This document shows, in pieces, positions 9,322 to 18,075 of a stretch of DNA of 64,000 nt. Below the pieces are notes generated by a model that ran no database searches, was not told the origin of the DNA, and worked only from the letters and a program-made list of their open reading frames with translations. The stretch covers positions 1 through 64,000 of the forward strand of contig CAKRZX010000012.1 in assembly GCA_934434555.1 (NCBI GenBank), in the 5' to 3' direction. The DNA comes from an uncultured Clostridia bacterium. GTDB lineage: Bacteria > Bacillota > Clostridia > Christensenellales > QALW01. Every line of letters begins with the position of its first letter. Within the stretch, counting starts at the first letter, position 1. Made by a program: the position numbers and the translations under genes.

Positions 9322-9479
9322 TTCATCACCCCGAAAATCATTTCCGGCAGATAAAATTCAAAAATCATACCCGCCGCCCCGAGAATAAAAGTAAATGCGC
9401 ACAGCGCCCAAAAAAGCGCGCCGGATTTCTTTTTGTAAAAAAGAACATACACGGGCAAAAGTAAAAAAGCATATTTCAT
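9318..9479 (-). CDS. Small two-helix membrane protein, GerD-subunit-like (receptor D protein)
   Basis: A 53-residue protein from the ATG at 9479, with AAGGGGA just upstream inside the end of the C-subunit gene. A longer frame reaches 9578 but overlaps that gene without support. Two hydrophobic stretches (YAFLLLPVYVLFY and ALFWALCAFTFILGAAGMIF) are separated by KKKSG. Small two-helix D proteins encoded within gerA-type operons of Bacillales and Clostridiales modulate receptor function; position between C and B and topology fit, but the sequence is too short to prove homology. Confidence 0.7.
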   Translation of the reverse strand: MKYAFLLLPVYVLFYKKKSGALFWALCAFTFILGAAGMIFEFYLPEMIFGVMK

Positions 9480-9481
9480 TT

Positions 9482-10558
9482 TCAGTTCCCCTTTACGTGA
9501 GCCTGTTGGATTTTTGCCATATCGGTTTCGGCGTTTATCTCTGTTTCGTACTGTATTCCCGCAAAATTTTCCTGCCACAAATCTTCGTTTTCCCGCGCGC
9601 TTTTCTTGTTCGCGCGGTAGTATGCAAGCCCGAACGCACCGCCCGCGTCTGCCGGCACGGCTTTAAGTTCTTCAACCGTGTTTCTTATAAGTTCGTCCGC
9701 AATAGCGGCTTCCTTTTGCGTCATTTCGCCCGCCGCGTCCTTGCTTATGTCCCGTCTGCCGCTGTTGGTCTGCAATACCGCCGTTTTGAATTTGACGTTT
9801 ATTTTGAAAATTCCGTCTTTAAGCGTGATTTTTGTATTGCTGTCGGAAACTATAACGGTAAAAACATCGTCTTCAACGTTAACGGTGAACACCCACGAAC
9901 CGAAAGTGTTGTTTAAGAAATTTATGCCCCGCGAAATATCGGCGGATAAAAACTTTATAAGTTTGTCTTTTGAAAAAATGCAGTAGCCCCCCAACGCGGG
10001 TTCGCCGTCAAAAGTAAGATAGGGCAGATATACCGCTTGCAGGAGGTCCTCGTTCATTTCAACAAGGCGCGATATCTTTATGATTCCCGACGCCGAAACC
10101 GTGTCTGCCGATTTTAATAAACTTTCCGTTTTTTCGGAAAGTTCCGCTTTGCCCGATTCAAGGGCACGGGCGGCAGACGTTCCCTTTGCAACAAGCACCG
10201 GCAGGTCAAATCGCATTTCCGCCGAGCGCACAAAGAAATCAAGAATGGCACAGATTCCGTTCCTTGCGCATTCTTCACCCAAAATAATTACGCGTATCTG
10301 CCCGAAAAAAATTCTTTTGTCCGCTTTTTGCGAAAGTTTGTTTATTCCCTCACTGACGCTTTTGCATTCGGTTTTTACGACCTTTGAATCTTCACTTTCC
10401 TTTGACGAATCTTTCAGCCCCACGGTTACGGTGTAGGTTTCACCGTCAAAATCGATGCCGAGAACTTTTGCAAACATCAAATCATCCATTTGATAATTTT
10501 TGTGGCAGCCCGCAAGCAAGAGCGGAATTATCAAAAACAGTGCCGAAAACTTCCTCAT
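9482..10558 (-). CDS. Germinant receptor lipoprotein subunit, Ger(x)C family
   Basis: A 358-residue lipoprotein with a signal peptide ending in LLLAGC (lipobox), followed by the family-typical AKVLGIDFDGETYTVTVGLK. The C subunit is anchored to the outer face of the spore inner membrane and is needed for receptor assembly. Its start overlaps the end of the A-subunit gene by 4 bases, and the next gene starts 3 bases past its stop. Length and domain content are normal. Confidence 0.92.
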   Translation of the reverse strand: MRKFSALFLIIPLLLAGCHKNYQMDDLMFAKVLGIDFDGETYTVTVGLKDSSKESEDSKVVKTECKSVSEGINKLSQKADKRIFFGQIRVIILGEECARNGICAILDFFVRSAEMRFDLPVLVAKGTSAARALESGKAELSEKTESLLKSADTVSASGIIKISRLVEMNEDLLQAVYLPYLTFDGEPALGGYCIFSKDKLIKFLSADISRGINFLNNTFGSWVFTVNVEDDVFTVIVSDSNTKITLKDGIFKINVKFKTAVLQTNSGRRDISKDAAGEMTQKEAAIADELIRNTVEELKAVPADAGGAFGLAYYRANKKSARENEDLWQENFAGIQYETEINAETDMAKIQQAHVKGN

Positions 10559-11952
10559 TTTGTCCTCCGCTTATTTTTCGTGTTCAGTTCTTCGGGACGG
10601 AAAACATTGTATTTGTCGGGAATGACGGCAAAGGAATCCTTAAAGCGAATCTTTTTTACTCCCGCAAAAGGTGCAAGATAAGGCACGCCGAAACTTTCTA
10701 TCATTGATATGCGCAAAAGCAGCAAAAGCCCGCCCGCAACTATGCCGAATAGGCCGATTAACGCGCCGAAAACAGTCAAAAGCACACGCCAGAGCCTGAG
10801 CGCGTTTGAAAATTCCTGATTGGGCATTGCAAAAGAGCATATTGCCGATACCGCAACTATGATAAGGGTGGCAGGGGATACCAAATCCGCGCTTATTGCC
10901 GCCTCACCCACAACAAGCGCACCCACAATAGACACCGCCTGACCCGAACTTTGGGGCATATGCCGTCCCGCTTCAATCAAAACTTCAAACAGCGCAAGCA
11001 TTGCAAGCACTTCACACACCACCGGAAACGGCACGCCCGAACGGGTTTCGGCTATCGAAAGGGCAAGTTTTCCCGGAATCATTTCAAAATGAAACGTTGT
11101 AAGCGCCACGTATCCGCCGGGCAGAAAAATTTCAATAAACAAAAGAAAATATCTCAGCGCCCGTACAACGCTTGCGAAAATAAAGTTGCCCGAATAATCT
11201 TCGGGAGTGGAAAGAAACTGCGCCGCCGTTGCGGGCAGGATATAGGCAAGCGGTATGCCGTCGGCAATAATCGCCGCCCGCCCCAGTAAAAGCGAACGGC
11301 AAACTTTGTCCGGCCGCTCCGTTTCCACCGTTTGCGGGAAAAGCGTAAACAGATTTTTTGAAAAATACTGCTCTATCACTCCCGGCGTAATTATGCCGTC
11401 GATGTCGATTGAATTGAGAACGTCCCTGATTTTCTCCGTCAAATCATTAGATGCAATATTGCTCATATAAACAAGTGATACTGTTGTAGCGCTTTGTCTG
11501 CCTATTTTTATGTTTTCTACCATAAGGTTCGGACTTGCGATTTTTTTGCGCAAAAGAGTAATGTTTGTTTTAACTTCCTCAACAAAACTGTCCTTTGACG
11601 CCTTTACCGCGTTCTCTTCGCTTGGCTGGCTCACCGAGCGGGACTGCATATTGCGCACGTCAAAAACGTACGTGCTTCCGCCCGCCTGTTCCACCGCCGC
11701 TTTGCCGCGCACAAGTGCTTCCGCCGCGTCAGGCGCATTTTCCGCTTTTTCGGCACTGCAAAAGGAAATTGTGCCGTCTTCAACGGCTTTTTCAAGATTC
11801 TTTATGTTTTTAAGTTTATCGGTAATCAGCCGGGAAAGCACTTCCGTGTCAACGGTGCCGTCAATATAATACACGGTAAAAGTTGCAAATTCGCCGCATA
11901 TTCTGTGCTTTTTGAAATCGGAGTTTTTGCCCAAAATATCTTCAACGGTCAT
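10555..11952 (-). CDS. Germinant receptor A subunit (GerA/SpoVAF-type)
   Basis: A 465-residue protein from the ATG at 11952, which has GAGG nine bases upstream; alternative upstream starts at 11973 (ATG) and 11988 (TTG) lack a better site. A soluble N-terminal region of about 235 residues includes SLVYMSNIASNDL and is followed by about five membrane segments containing the family motif FLLFIEIFLPGGYVALTTFH and the late PYLAPFAG. With the B and C subunits it forms the nutrient germinant receptor. This is the first gene of the receptor operon; the promoter was not identified, as expected for a sporulation sigma factor site. Confidence 0.92.
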   Translation of the reverse strand: MTVEDILGKNSDFKKHRICGEFATFTVYYIDGTVDTEVLSRLITDKLKNIKNLEKAVEDGTISFCSAEKAENAPDAAEALVRGKAAVEQAGGSTYVFDVRNMQSRSVSQPSEENAVKASKDSFVEEVKTNITLLRKKIASPNLMVENIKIGRQSATTVSLVYMSNIASNDLTEKIRDVLNSIDIDGIITPGVIEQYFSKNLFTLFPQTVETERPDKVCRSLLLGRAAIIADGIPLAYILPATAAQFLSTPEDYSGNFIFASVVRALRYFLLFIEIFLPGGYVALTTFHFEMIPGKLALSIAETRSGVPFPVVCEVLAMLALFEVLIEAGRHMPQSSGQAVSIVGALVVGEAAISADLVSPATLIIVAVSAICSFAMPNQEFSNALRLWRVLLTVFGALIGLFGIVAGGLLLLLRISMIESFGVPYLAPFAGVKKIRFKDSFAVIPDKYNVFRPEELNTKNKRRTK

Positions 11953-12007
11953 TTTTATATCCTCACTTTGCATTTTATTTTTTTTCAAAATGAAAATAAT
12001 ATACTTG

Positions 12008-12036
12008 TTGACGGCAAATTTTTTAATTGATATAAT
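12008..12036 (+). promoter_or_regulatory. Sigma-A promoter for the small gene at 12069
   Basis: TTGACG (12008-12013), 17-bp spacer, TATAAT (12031-12036). It lies in the intergenic region divergent from the germination operon. Confidence 0.8.
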
Positions 12037-12068
12037 TAAAACAGGATTTTATAAAAAGGAAAAGTTAT

Positions 12069-12350
12069 ATGCTTAAATTTTGGATAAGACTTTATAAGGA
12101 CGGCAAAATAAAAAAAGATTACGTTTGTGACGCAAAAGGCACAACTCCCGGAGAAATGCTCGAAGAGGGCTTAAAAGAAGCGTGCTACGCGCTTGACCTT
12201 TCAAACCCGATTATAATGAAAAAACATATAAACGATATGCGCGAATATTCTCTCACGCGGTTTTTGCCCGCGGATTTTCCCGAAAGCGTGGATTTTGACA
12301 AAGCGGACGTAAACATTTTTGACGATTCCAAAAACAAGAAACACACATAA
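12069..12350 (+). CDS. Small conserved hypothetical protein
   Basis: A 93-residue soluble protein starting MLKFWIRLYKDGKIKKDYVC, with AAAGGAAAAG ahead of the ATG and a consensus promoter upstream. Composition is mixed charged, with an acidic C-terminal third (FDKADVNIFDDSKN). I do not recognise a domain. The strong promoter and clean ribosome site support that it is a real gene. It probably forms a unit with the following DUF378 gene. Confidence 0.7.
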   Translation: MLKFWIRLYKDGKIKKDYVCDAKGTTPGEMLEEGLKEACYALDLSNPIIMKKHINDMREYSLTRFLPADFPESVDFDKADVNIFDDSKNKKHT

Positions 12351-12421
12351 CACATAAAAATCAACTCCCTGAACAAAATAATACCGTGCAAAAGCACAAA
12401 AACAATCGGGGAGTGAATTTT

Positions 12422-12631
12422 ATGGTAATAGATAAAACCGCCCTTGCAATAACGATAATCGGCGCTCTTAACTGGTTGCTTGTGGGTCTTTTCTCGTTTG
12501 ACCTGGTAGCCTTTATATGCGGCGGCGGAACTACCGTTGCGGCAAGGATAATCTACGCGATAGTAGGTATCTGCGGCCTGTGGTGCATAACACTTCTGTT
12601 CCGCAGAATCAGACCTATGGGTGAAGAATAA
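12422..12631 (+). CDS. DUF378 family small membrane protein (YuzA-like)
   Basis: A 69-residue protein with two membrane helices. It carries the DUF378 pattern TALAITIIGALNWLLVGLFSF followed by a glycine-rich turn and IIYAIVGICGLW. The start at 12422 is chosen because GGGGAGTG lies six bases upstream; a longer frame from 12386 has no such support. The molecular role of this family is unknown. Confidence 0.88.
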   Translation: MVIDKTALAITIIGALNWLLVGLFSFDLVAFICGGGTTVAARIIYAIVGICGLWCITLLFRRIRPMGEE

Positions 12632-12634
12632 GTA

Positions 12635-12664
12635 TTGACTTTATACCCTTTTAAGTGTTATAAT
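12635..12664 (+). promoter_or_regulatory. Sigma-A promoter of the glycosidase-MFS-feo transcription unit
   Basis: TTGACT (12635-12640), 18-bp spacer, TATAAT (12659-12664). The first gene starts at 12704 behind CGGAGGGT. No clear Fur-type palindrome was seen. Confidence 0.8.
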
Positions 12665-12703
12665 ATTTATCTCAATATTACACACTTCGGAGGGTATTTT
12701 TTT

Positions 12704-14398
12704 ATGGAAATCTTTCTTAAAGATTATGCACATCTTAATGAGGACGGCGACTGGACGCTTGCTCTTTTAACCGCGCTTAAAGATGCGAAAAAAGAAAAGA
12801 ATCCCGTGCTTCATCTGGGCGGCGGAGTTTTGAACTTTTATAAAAAGCATACGGTGCAGAAGTTTTATTACATATCAAACAACACTTACGGTGTAAAAAA
12901 CATCGTTTTTCCTCTTATCGGCTTTGACGGGCTTACCGTTGACGGTGACGGTGCCGAACTTCTTTTTCACGGCACGGTGCTTCCTTTTGTTATAGATTCT
13001 TCAAAAAACATCACGCTTAAAAACTTTTCGGTTGACTATCCCCACCCGTTCTTTTTTCAGGCTGAAATTACCGATTCTGGCGAAAATTTTGCCGACCTTA
13101 AATACGATAACGGTCTTTTGAATGTTGATGTTGACGAAAACGGAAAGCTCGTGTTTTCCTGTGAGGAAGAAAACTGGAAATTCGTAAAGGACAACGTGCT
13201 TGCCTGCGAATTTGAAAGGGACACAAAGGCGCCGTCGGCGTACATTCCGCCATATATCATTTCACTTAAAAAGGAAAAAACAACGTCGTTTTTAGGGGGA
13301 ATGTACCGTTATCTTTCGGCGGAGAAAACGGGAGAAAACTCGCTCCGCCTTTCGGGCGAATTCAGGTTTTGCCACAATAAGGGGAATATGTTCGTCTGCA
13401 CATTCCCGGGGCGCGAAAATCCCGGCATTTTCGGCAACGAATCGGAAAATATCTTAATAGAAAACGTTACCCTTTACGCTACCGGCGCAATGGGCGTTAT
13501 CTGCCAACTTTGCGAAAACGTTACCCTTAACGGAGTTAAAGCCGCTGCAAAAGAGGGAAGATATCTTTCGGTAAATGCGGACGCAACACATTTTGTAAAC
13601 TGCTCCGGTGCGGTAAAACTTACGAATTGCGTTTTTTTGAATATGCTTGACGACGCGGGCAACGTTCACGGAAACTACCATAAAATAGTAAAGAAACTTG
13701 ACTCGCACACGTATCTGCTTGCGTTCGGTCATCACGAACAGGCGGGCGTAAATATTTACCGTGCGGGCGACAGAATTCACGTTACCGACAATAAAACTCT
13801 GCAACCTATCGGCGAATATACGGTAAAAAGTTCTTTTCTTATATCAAAAAATTACATTATGCTTGAACTTAACGAGGAGGCACCCGACTTTAACGAGGGC
13901 TTTGCCTGTGAGAATTTTTCGCGTATGCCCGAACTTTACATCAACGGCTGTATTTCGGGGTTCAACCGTCCCCGCGGCTTTTTGCCCTCTACATGGAAAA
14001 AGACCGTTATAGAGAATTCAACATTTTTTAATATGAGCTGCGCTCTGCACTTTACGGGCGACTGCAACGACTGGTTTGAATCGGGTCCCGTAAACGACGT
14101 TATCATACGCAACAATAACTTTGCCAATTCGGCTTATACTGGCAGAGCGGCAATAAGCATAAATCCTCACGTGCTTGAAGGGGATAAACCCTATCACAGG
14201 AACATAACGATAGAAAATAATGTGTTCCGCCTGCACGAAAAGCGGTTTGTTTACGCTTCTCACGTTGAAAACCTGAAATTCAAAAATAATAAGTATATCT
14301 GCGATTTATCGCTTCCCGCCCACGAACCCTGCGGCGTAAACGGAATGATTATAGAAAAATCATGCGTTAACGCCGAAATTTCGGAGGCGGAGGAATGA
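12704..14398 (+). CDS. Right-handed beta-helix glycosidase, GH110-like (alpha-1,3-galactosidase type)
   Basis: A 564-residue protein without a signal peptide. The ATG at 12704 follows CGGAGGGT; a longer frame to 12635 runs through the promoter. Features recalling GH110 are DGLTVDGDGAELLFHG, FVIDSSKNITLKNFSVDYPHPF and repeated beta-helix turns such as NVTLNGVKAAAKEGRYLS, NCVFLNMLDDAGNVHG and VIRNNNFANS. GH110 enzymes remove alpha-1,3-linked galactose, for example from blood-group-B glycans; the substrate here is inferred. The stop overlaps the MFS gene by 4 bases, so uptake and cleavage are probably linked, with feoAB following in the same chain. Confidence 0.78.
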   Translation: MEIFLKDYAHLNEDGDWTLALLTALKDAKKEKNPVLHLGGGVLNFYKKHTVQKFYYISNNTYGVKNIVFPLIGFDGLTVDGDGAELLFHGTVLPFVIDSSKNITLKNFSVDYPHPFFFQAEITDSGENFADLKYDNGLLNVDVDENGKLVFSCEEENWKFVKDNVLACEFERDTKAPSAYIPPYIISLKKEKTTSFLGGMYRYLSAEKTGENSLRLSGEFRFCHNKGNMFVCTFPGRENPGIFGNESENILIENVTLYATGAMGVICQLCENVTLNGVKAAAKEGRYLSVNADATHFVNCSGAVKLTNCVFLNMLDDAGNVHGNYHKIVKKLDSHTYLLAFGHHEQAGVNIYRAGDRIHVTDNKTLQPIGEYTVKSSFLISKNYIMLELNEEAPDFNEGFACENFSRMPELYINGCISGFNRPRGFLPSTWKKTVIENSTFFNMSCALHFTGDCNDWFESGPVNDVIIRNNNFANSAYTGRAAISINPHVLEGDKPYHRNITIENNVFRLHEKRFVYASHVENLKFKNNKYICDLSLPAHEPCGVNGMIIEKSCVNAEISEAEE

Positions 14399-15585
14399 AA
14401 AAACGCAATTTTTGCATTACTCTGCTTTTTGCTGCGGTATATTTTACAAGTTACTTAACGCGCACAAATTATGCCGCCGTTTTAATTGAAATGATTCGCA
14501 CCGAGGGCTTCACCAAAGAAGCCGCGGCGCTCGCACTTACCGTAAGTGCAATAACGTACGGTTTGGGTCAGGTGGTAAGCGGATATCTGGGCGACCGCTT
14601 TAAGCCGGAAAAAATAATCTTTTTCGGGCTTGTGACCGCAACGGTTATGAATCTGCTTATTCCTCTTTGCCCGTCGGCAATATCAATGAGTGCCGTATGG
14701 GGTGTAAACGGATTTGCACAGGCAATGATTTGGCCGCCTATGGTAAAGATGCTCGCGGGACTTTTTGAACCCGATGAATATAAAAAAGCCTGTGTTTTTG
14801 TTTCGTGGGGCTCGTCGGTTGCCACGATATCAATTTATCTTGTTGCTCCCCTAATAATTTCATTCCTCTCCTGGCGGGCGGTGTTTATCGTTTCTGCCTG
14901 CGCAGGCGCAGTGATTTCCGTTATATGGGCGATTTATTCAGGAAAACTTGATTTCCGCGCCGTGCGCACGGTTAAGAGGGAAGAAGAAAAATCCGCTCCC
15001 CGTTTCGGCCTTTATGCAACAGTATTTCTTGCGTTTGCTATACTTGCCGTTGCTTTTCAGGGGCTTCTGCGCGACGGTTTCACCACGTGGACGCCCACGC
15101 TCTTGTCTGAAAAATTCAATTTTTCCGCATCGGGCGCAATACTTTCGGGCGTGGTTCTGCCCATATTCAGTATGGTGTCACTTTCTTTTGCGTCTTTCGT
15201 TTCGCGAAAAATGCTTAAAAATGAATTTTTCTGCGCGGCGTTTTTCTTTTTTCAGTGCTTTGTGGGCTCCGTCACCGTTAAGTTTTCACCGTTTGCGTGG
15301 CTTACCGTGCTTGCGGCGGCGATTGCCGAGGGCGGCGCTCACGGCGTAAATTACAGCCTGACCTGTCTTGTTCCGCCGCTTTTTGCAAAATACAATAAAA
15401 CGAGCCTTATTTCGGGGCTTCTCAACGGCGGAACGTACATCGGAAGCGCCTTTTCGGCGTCATTTATTGCGTCGCTGCTTTCAGCTTCCGGGTGGGGTGG
15501 CGTGTCGCTTTTATGGATAATTTCCGCGCTGGCGGGTATTGCAATATGCGCTGTGCTGGCAATAAGAAAGAGGAAAATAATATGA
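14395..15585 (+). CDS. Major facilitator superfamily transporter (OPA-like)
   Basis: A 396-residue membrane protein with about twelve hydrophobic segments. GYLGDRFKPEKIIFFG matches the MFS loop 2-3 signature, and NGFAQAMIWPPMVKMLAG resembles the organophosphate/hexuronate antiporter (OPA) branch. The likely cargo is a sugar or sugar derivative related to the beta-helix hydrolase encoded just upstream with a 4-base overlap. Its own stop overlaps feoA by 4 bases. Substrate unknown. Confidence 0.85.
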   Translation: MKKRNFCITLLFAAVYFTSYLTRTNYAAVLIEMIRTEGFTKEAAALALTVSAITYGLGQVVSGYLGDRFKPEKIIFFGLVTATVMNLLIPLCPSAISMSAVWGVNGFAQAMIWPPMVKMLAGLFEPDEYKKACVFVSWGSSVATISIYLVAPLIISFLSWRAVFIVSACAGAVISVIWAIYSGKLDFRAVRTVKREEEKSAPRFGLYATVFLAFAILAVAFQGLLRDGFTTWTPTLLSEKFNFSASGAILSGVVLPIFSMVSLSFASFVSRKMLKNEFFCAAFFFFQCFVGSVTVKFSPFAWLTVLAAAIAEGGAHGVNYSLTCLVPPLFAKYNKTSLISGLLNGGTYIGSAFSASFIASLLSASGWGGVSLLWIISALAGIAICAVLAIRKRKII

Positions 15586-15827
15586 CACTTGATGAACTTA
15601 AAATCGGTCAAAAAGGAAAAATTCTTGCAGTAGGCGGTGAGGGCGCTTTAAGAAACAGGCTTATTGATATGGGATTGATTCCGCGCACGGAAGTGGTGCT
15701 TAAAAAAGTTGCGCCCATGGGCGACCCTATGGAAATTCGTCTGCGCGGATATGAGCTTACGCTCAGGCGCGAGGACGCGGCAAAAATTACGGTAGAGCCG
15801 ATAACGGATGCGGAGTATAAAAAATGA
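15582..15827 (+). CDS. feoA: FeoA ferrous iron transport accessory protein
   Basis: An 81-residue SH3-like protein with the FeoA core GEGALRNRLIDMGLIPRTEV and DPMEIRLRGYELTLRREDA. FeoA binds the cytosolic side of FeoB and modulates Fe(II) uptake. The ATG at 15582 lies in an ATGA overlap with the MFS gene, and the gene overlaps feoB by 4 bases; an earlier start at 15492 would run inside the MFS gene and adds no conserved sequence. Confidence 0.93.
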   Translation: MTLDELKIGQKGKILAVGGEGALRNRLIDMGLIPRTEVVLKKVAPMGDPMEIRLRGYELTLRREDAAKITVEPITDAEYKK

Positions 15828-17836
15828 AATTTGCGCTTGCGGGAAATCAGAATTGCGGAAAAACCGCGCTTTTCAATGCACTTACGGGTATGAATTGCCA
15901 TGTGGGCAATTTCCCCGGAGTGACAGTTGAACAAAAAACGGGCGAAATCAGGGGCAGGAGCGACTGCACGGTTATAGATTTGCCGGGAATATATTCGCTG
16001 CGTCCGTATACGCAGGAAGAAATAGTTACCACTGATTTCATACTTAACGAAAAGCCTGACTGCATAATAAATATAGTTGATGCAACAAATATTGAGCGAA
16101 ATCTTTATCTTACAATGCAGTTGCTTGAACTTTCGGTACCTATGGTTCTTGCCCTTAATATGATGGATGAAGTCCGTGCAAACGGCGGTACGGTTGACGT
16201 AAACGAAATGAGCCGTGAACTGGGAATACCGGTTGTTCCCATAAGCGCCATAAAAGACGAGGGAGTATCCGAACTTATTGACCGTGCTGTTGCGGCGGCA
16301 AAAACGCATACTCTGCCGGTGCGCGCCGATTTTTGCACTCCGGATTCCCCGTGCCACAGATGCATTCATGCTGTTATGCACCTTATAGAAGACCACGCAA
16401 ACGAAGAGGGAATACCCCTGCGGTTTGCCGCGTCGAAACTTATAGAGAGCGACAATGATATTGCCGATAAACTCCGCCTTGACGAAAACGAAAGAGAGCT
16501 CATAGAACACTGCCTGGTGCAGCTGGAAGCGGAATCCGGACTTGACCGCAACGCTGCCCTTGCCGATATGCGGTATTCGTTTATTGAAGCGGTGGTGGAA
16601 AAGTCGGTGGTAAAGTGCCACGAAAGCCGCGAACATAAGCGCTCTGTTGCAATCGACAGGATTCTTACGGGAAAATATACGGCAATACCTGTGTTTTTGG
16701 CTGTAATTCTGCTTATATTCTGGCTTACGTTTAATGTTATCGGTGCCTTCCTGCAAGACCTGCTTGCAAGCGGAATAGGCGCTCTCTCGGATGTTGTTGA
16801 CAGGGCTCTGACATCTTTCGGGCTCAATCCCGTAATACACAGCCTTATTATCGACGGTATTTTCAACGGCGTGGGAAGCGTGCTTTCGTTTTTGCCGGTT
16901 ATAGTGGTGCTGTTCTTCTTCCTTTCCATACTTGAAGATACGGGCTATATGGCGCGTGTGGCTTTTGTTATGGACAAGCCTTTAAGGAAACTGGGACTTT
17001 CGGGCAGGTCGTTTGTGCCGATGCTTATCGGATTCGGATGCTCCGTGCCGGCAATAATGGGTACGCGTACCGTTTCAAGTGACCGTGACCGTAAAATGAC
17101 CATTATGCTCGTGCCGTTTATGAGTTGTTCGGCAAAAATCCCCATTTACTCGGTGTTCGTTGCGGCTTTCTTCCCTAAAAAAGGCGCTCTCGTTATGTTC
17201 GGACTGTATCTTTTAGGTATTTTGCTTGTAATTTTAAGTGCGACGGTGCTTAAAAATACGGTGTTCCGCGGAAAGCCCGTGCCTTTTGTGATGGAACTGC
17301 CCAACTACCGTTTCCCGTCACCCAAAAGTGTTGCGCTTCTTTTGTGGGAAAAGGCAAGAGATTTCCTTGAACGCGCGTTTTCGGTTATCTTCATCGCAAC
17401 CGTTGCAATATGGTTTTTGCAAAGTTTTGATACAAGGCTTAATCCCGTTGACGACTCGTCAGAAAGTATGCTCGCGCTTATAGGCAAGGGTATTGCGGTA
17501 ATATTCAAACCTCTCGGATTCGGCGACTGGCGTTTTTCAACTGCACTTATATCGGGCTTTATTGCAAAAGAACAGGTCGTTTCCACTCTTGCGGTGCTTT
17601 GCGGGTGCGATTCAAGCGTGCTGTATTCGGTTCTGCCGGGAATATTTTCTTCCTCGCTTGCTGCGTGCAGTTTCCTTGTGTTCACATTGCTTTATACACC
17701 CTGCGTTGCGGCGGTTGCGGCAATAAGAAGAGAGTTTAATTCCCGCACAAAGGCTTTGGGAATAGTGTTTATGCAGTGCGCAATTGCATGGATTTGTGCA
17801 TTTGCGGTTTATAACATCGGGAGGCTGTTTTTGTGA
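15824..17836 (+). CDS. feoB: FeoB ferrous iron transporter
   Basis: A 670-residue inner-membrane Fe(II) transporter. The N-terminal G-domain has GNQNCGKTALFNALTG (G1), IDLPGIYSL (G3), ALNMMDE (G4) and a SAIKDEG (G5) site. The membrane part carries two Gate-like regions, including FGCSVPAIMGTRT and MSCSAKIPIYSVF, typical of FeoB. Start and end overlap feoA and the following tiny gene by 4 bases each. Length is normal for a Firmicute FeoB. Confidence 0.95.
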   Translation: MKFALAGNQNCGKTALFNALTGMNCHVGNFPGVTVEQKTGEIRGRSDCTVIDLPGIYSLRPYTQEEIVTTDFILNEKPDCIINIVDATNIERNLYLTMQLLELSVPMVLALNMMDEVRANGGTVDVNEMSRELGIPVVPISAIKDEGVSELIDRAVAAAKTHTLPVRADFCTPDSPCHRCIHAVMHLIEDHANEEGIPLRFAASKLIESDNDIADKLRLDENERELIEHCLVQLEAESGLDRNAALADMRYSFIEAVVEKSVVKCHESREHKRSVAIDRILTGKYTAIPVFLAVILLIFWLTFNVIGAFLQDLLASGIGALSDVVDRALTSFGLNPVIHSLIIDGIFNGVGSVLSFLPVIVVLFFFLSILEDTGYMARVAFVMDKPLRKLGLSGRSFVPMLIGFGCSVPAIMGTRTVSSDRDRKMTIMLVPFMSCSAKIPIYSVFVAAFFPKKGALVMFGLYLLGILLVILSATVLKNTVFRGKPVPFVMELPNYRFPSPKSVALLLWEKARDFLERAFSVIFIATVAIWFLQSFDTRLNPVDDSSESMLALIGKGIAVIFKPLGFGDWRFSTALISGFIAKEQVVSTLAVLCGCDSSVLYSVLPGIFSSSLAACSFLVFTLLYTPCVAAVAAIRREFNSRTKALGIVFMQCAIAWICAFAVYNIGRLFL

Positions 17837-17979
17837 ATCCGGTTGATATCGCAGTTCTTGTACTTGTGCTTGCGGCAATAGCCGCGGCAGTTGTGTTCTC
17901 AGTAAAAAAACGTAAGAAAAACGGCGGGTGCGGCTGCGGATGCGGGTGCGGCTGCAACGGATGCAAAAAGAAAAAATAA
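17833..17979 (+). CDS. FeoB-associated Cys-rich membrane protein
   Basis: A 48-residue protein from a GTG that overlaps the feoB stop (GTGA). It has one N-terminal helix (DIAVLVLVLAAIAAAVVFSV), a basic stretch KKRKK, then a cysteine-glycine cluster with six cysteines (GGCGCGCGCGCNGC) and a lysine tail. This matches the FeoB-associated Cys-rich family that replaces FeoC in many Firmicutes and may handle Fe or Fe-S near the cytosolic gate. Confidence 0.9.
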   Translation: MNPVDIAVLVLVLAAIAAAVVFSVKKRKKNGGCGCGCGCGCNGCKKKK

Positions 17980-18016
17980 CCATACCTTTTGTGACAAAAT
18001 CCGCTTGCATTTACGG

Positions 18017-18045
18017 TTGATAAAGCAGAAAATCTGTGGTAAAAT
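18017..18045 (+). promoter_or_regulatory. Sigma-A promoter of the LCP gene
   Basis: TTGATA (18017-18022), 17-bp spacer, TAAAAT (18040-18045); AAGGAG follows at 18060-18065 ahead of the ATG at 18076. Confidence 0.75.
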
Positions 18046-18075
18046 ATTACTGACCCCATAAGGAGATTTTGTAAT

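Noticed and set aside
12635..12703. Longer start for the GH110-like protein at 12635
   Set aside because: It would begin inside the -35 box of a consensus promoter and adds no conserved sequence; the ATG at 12704 has a proper ribosome site.
15608..16840. 410-codon minus-strand frame opposite feoA/feoB
   Set aside because: It runs antisense to two well-supported coupled genes and shows no recognisable domain; long antisense frames are common at this base composition.
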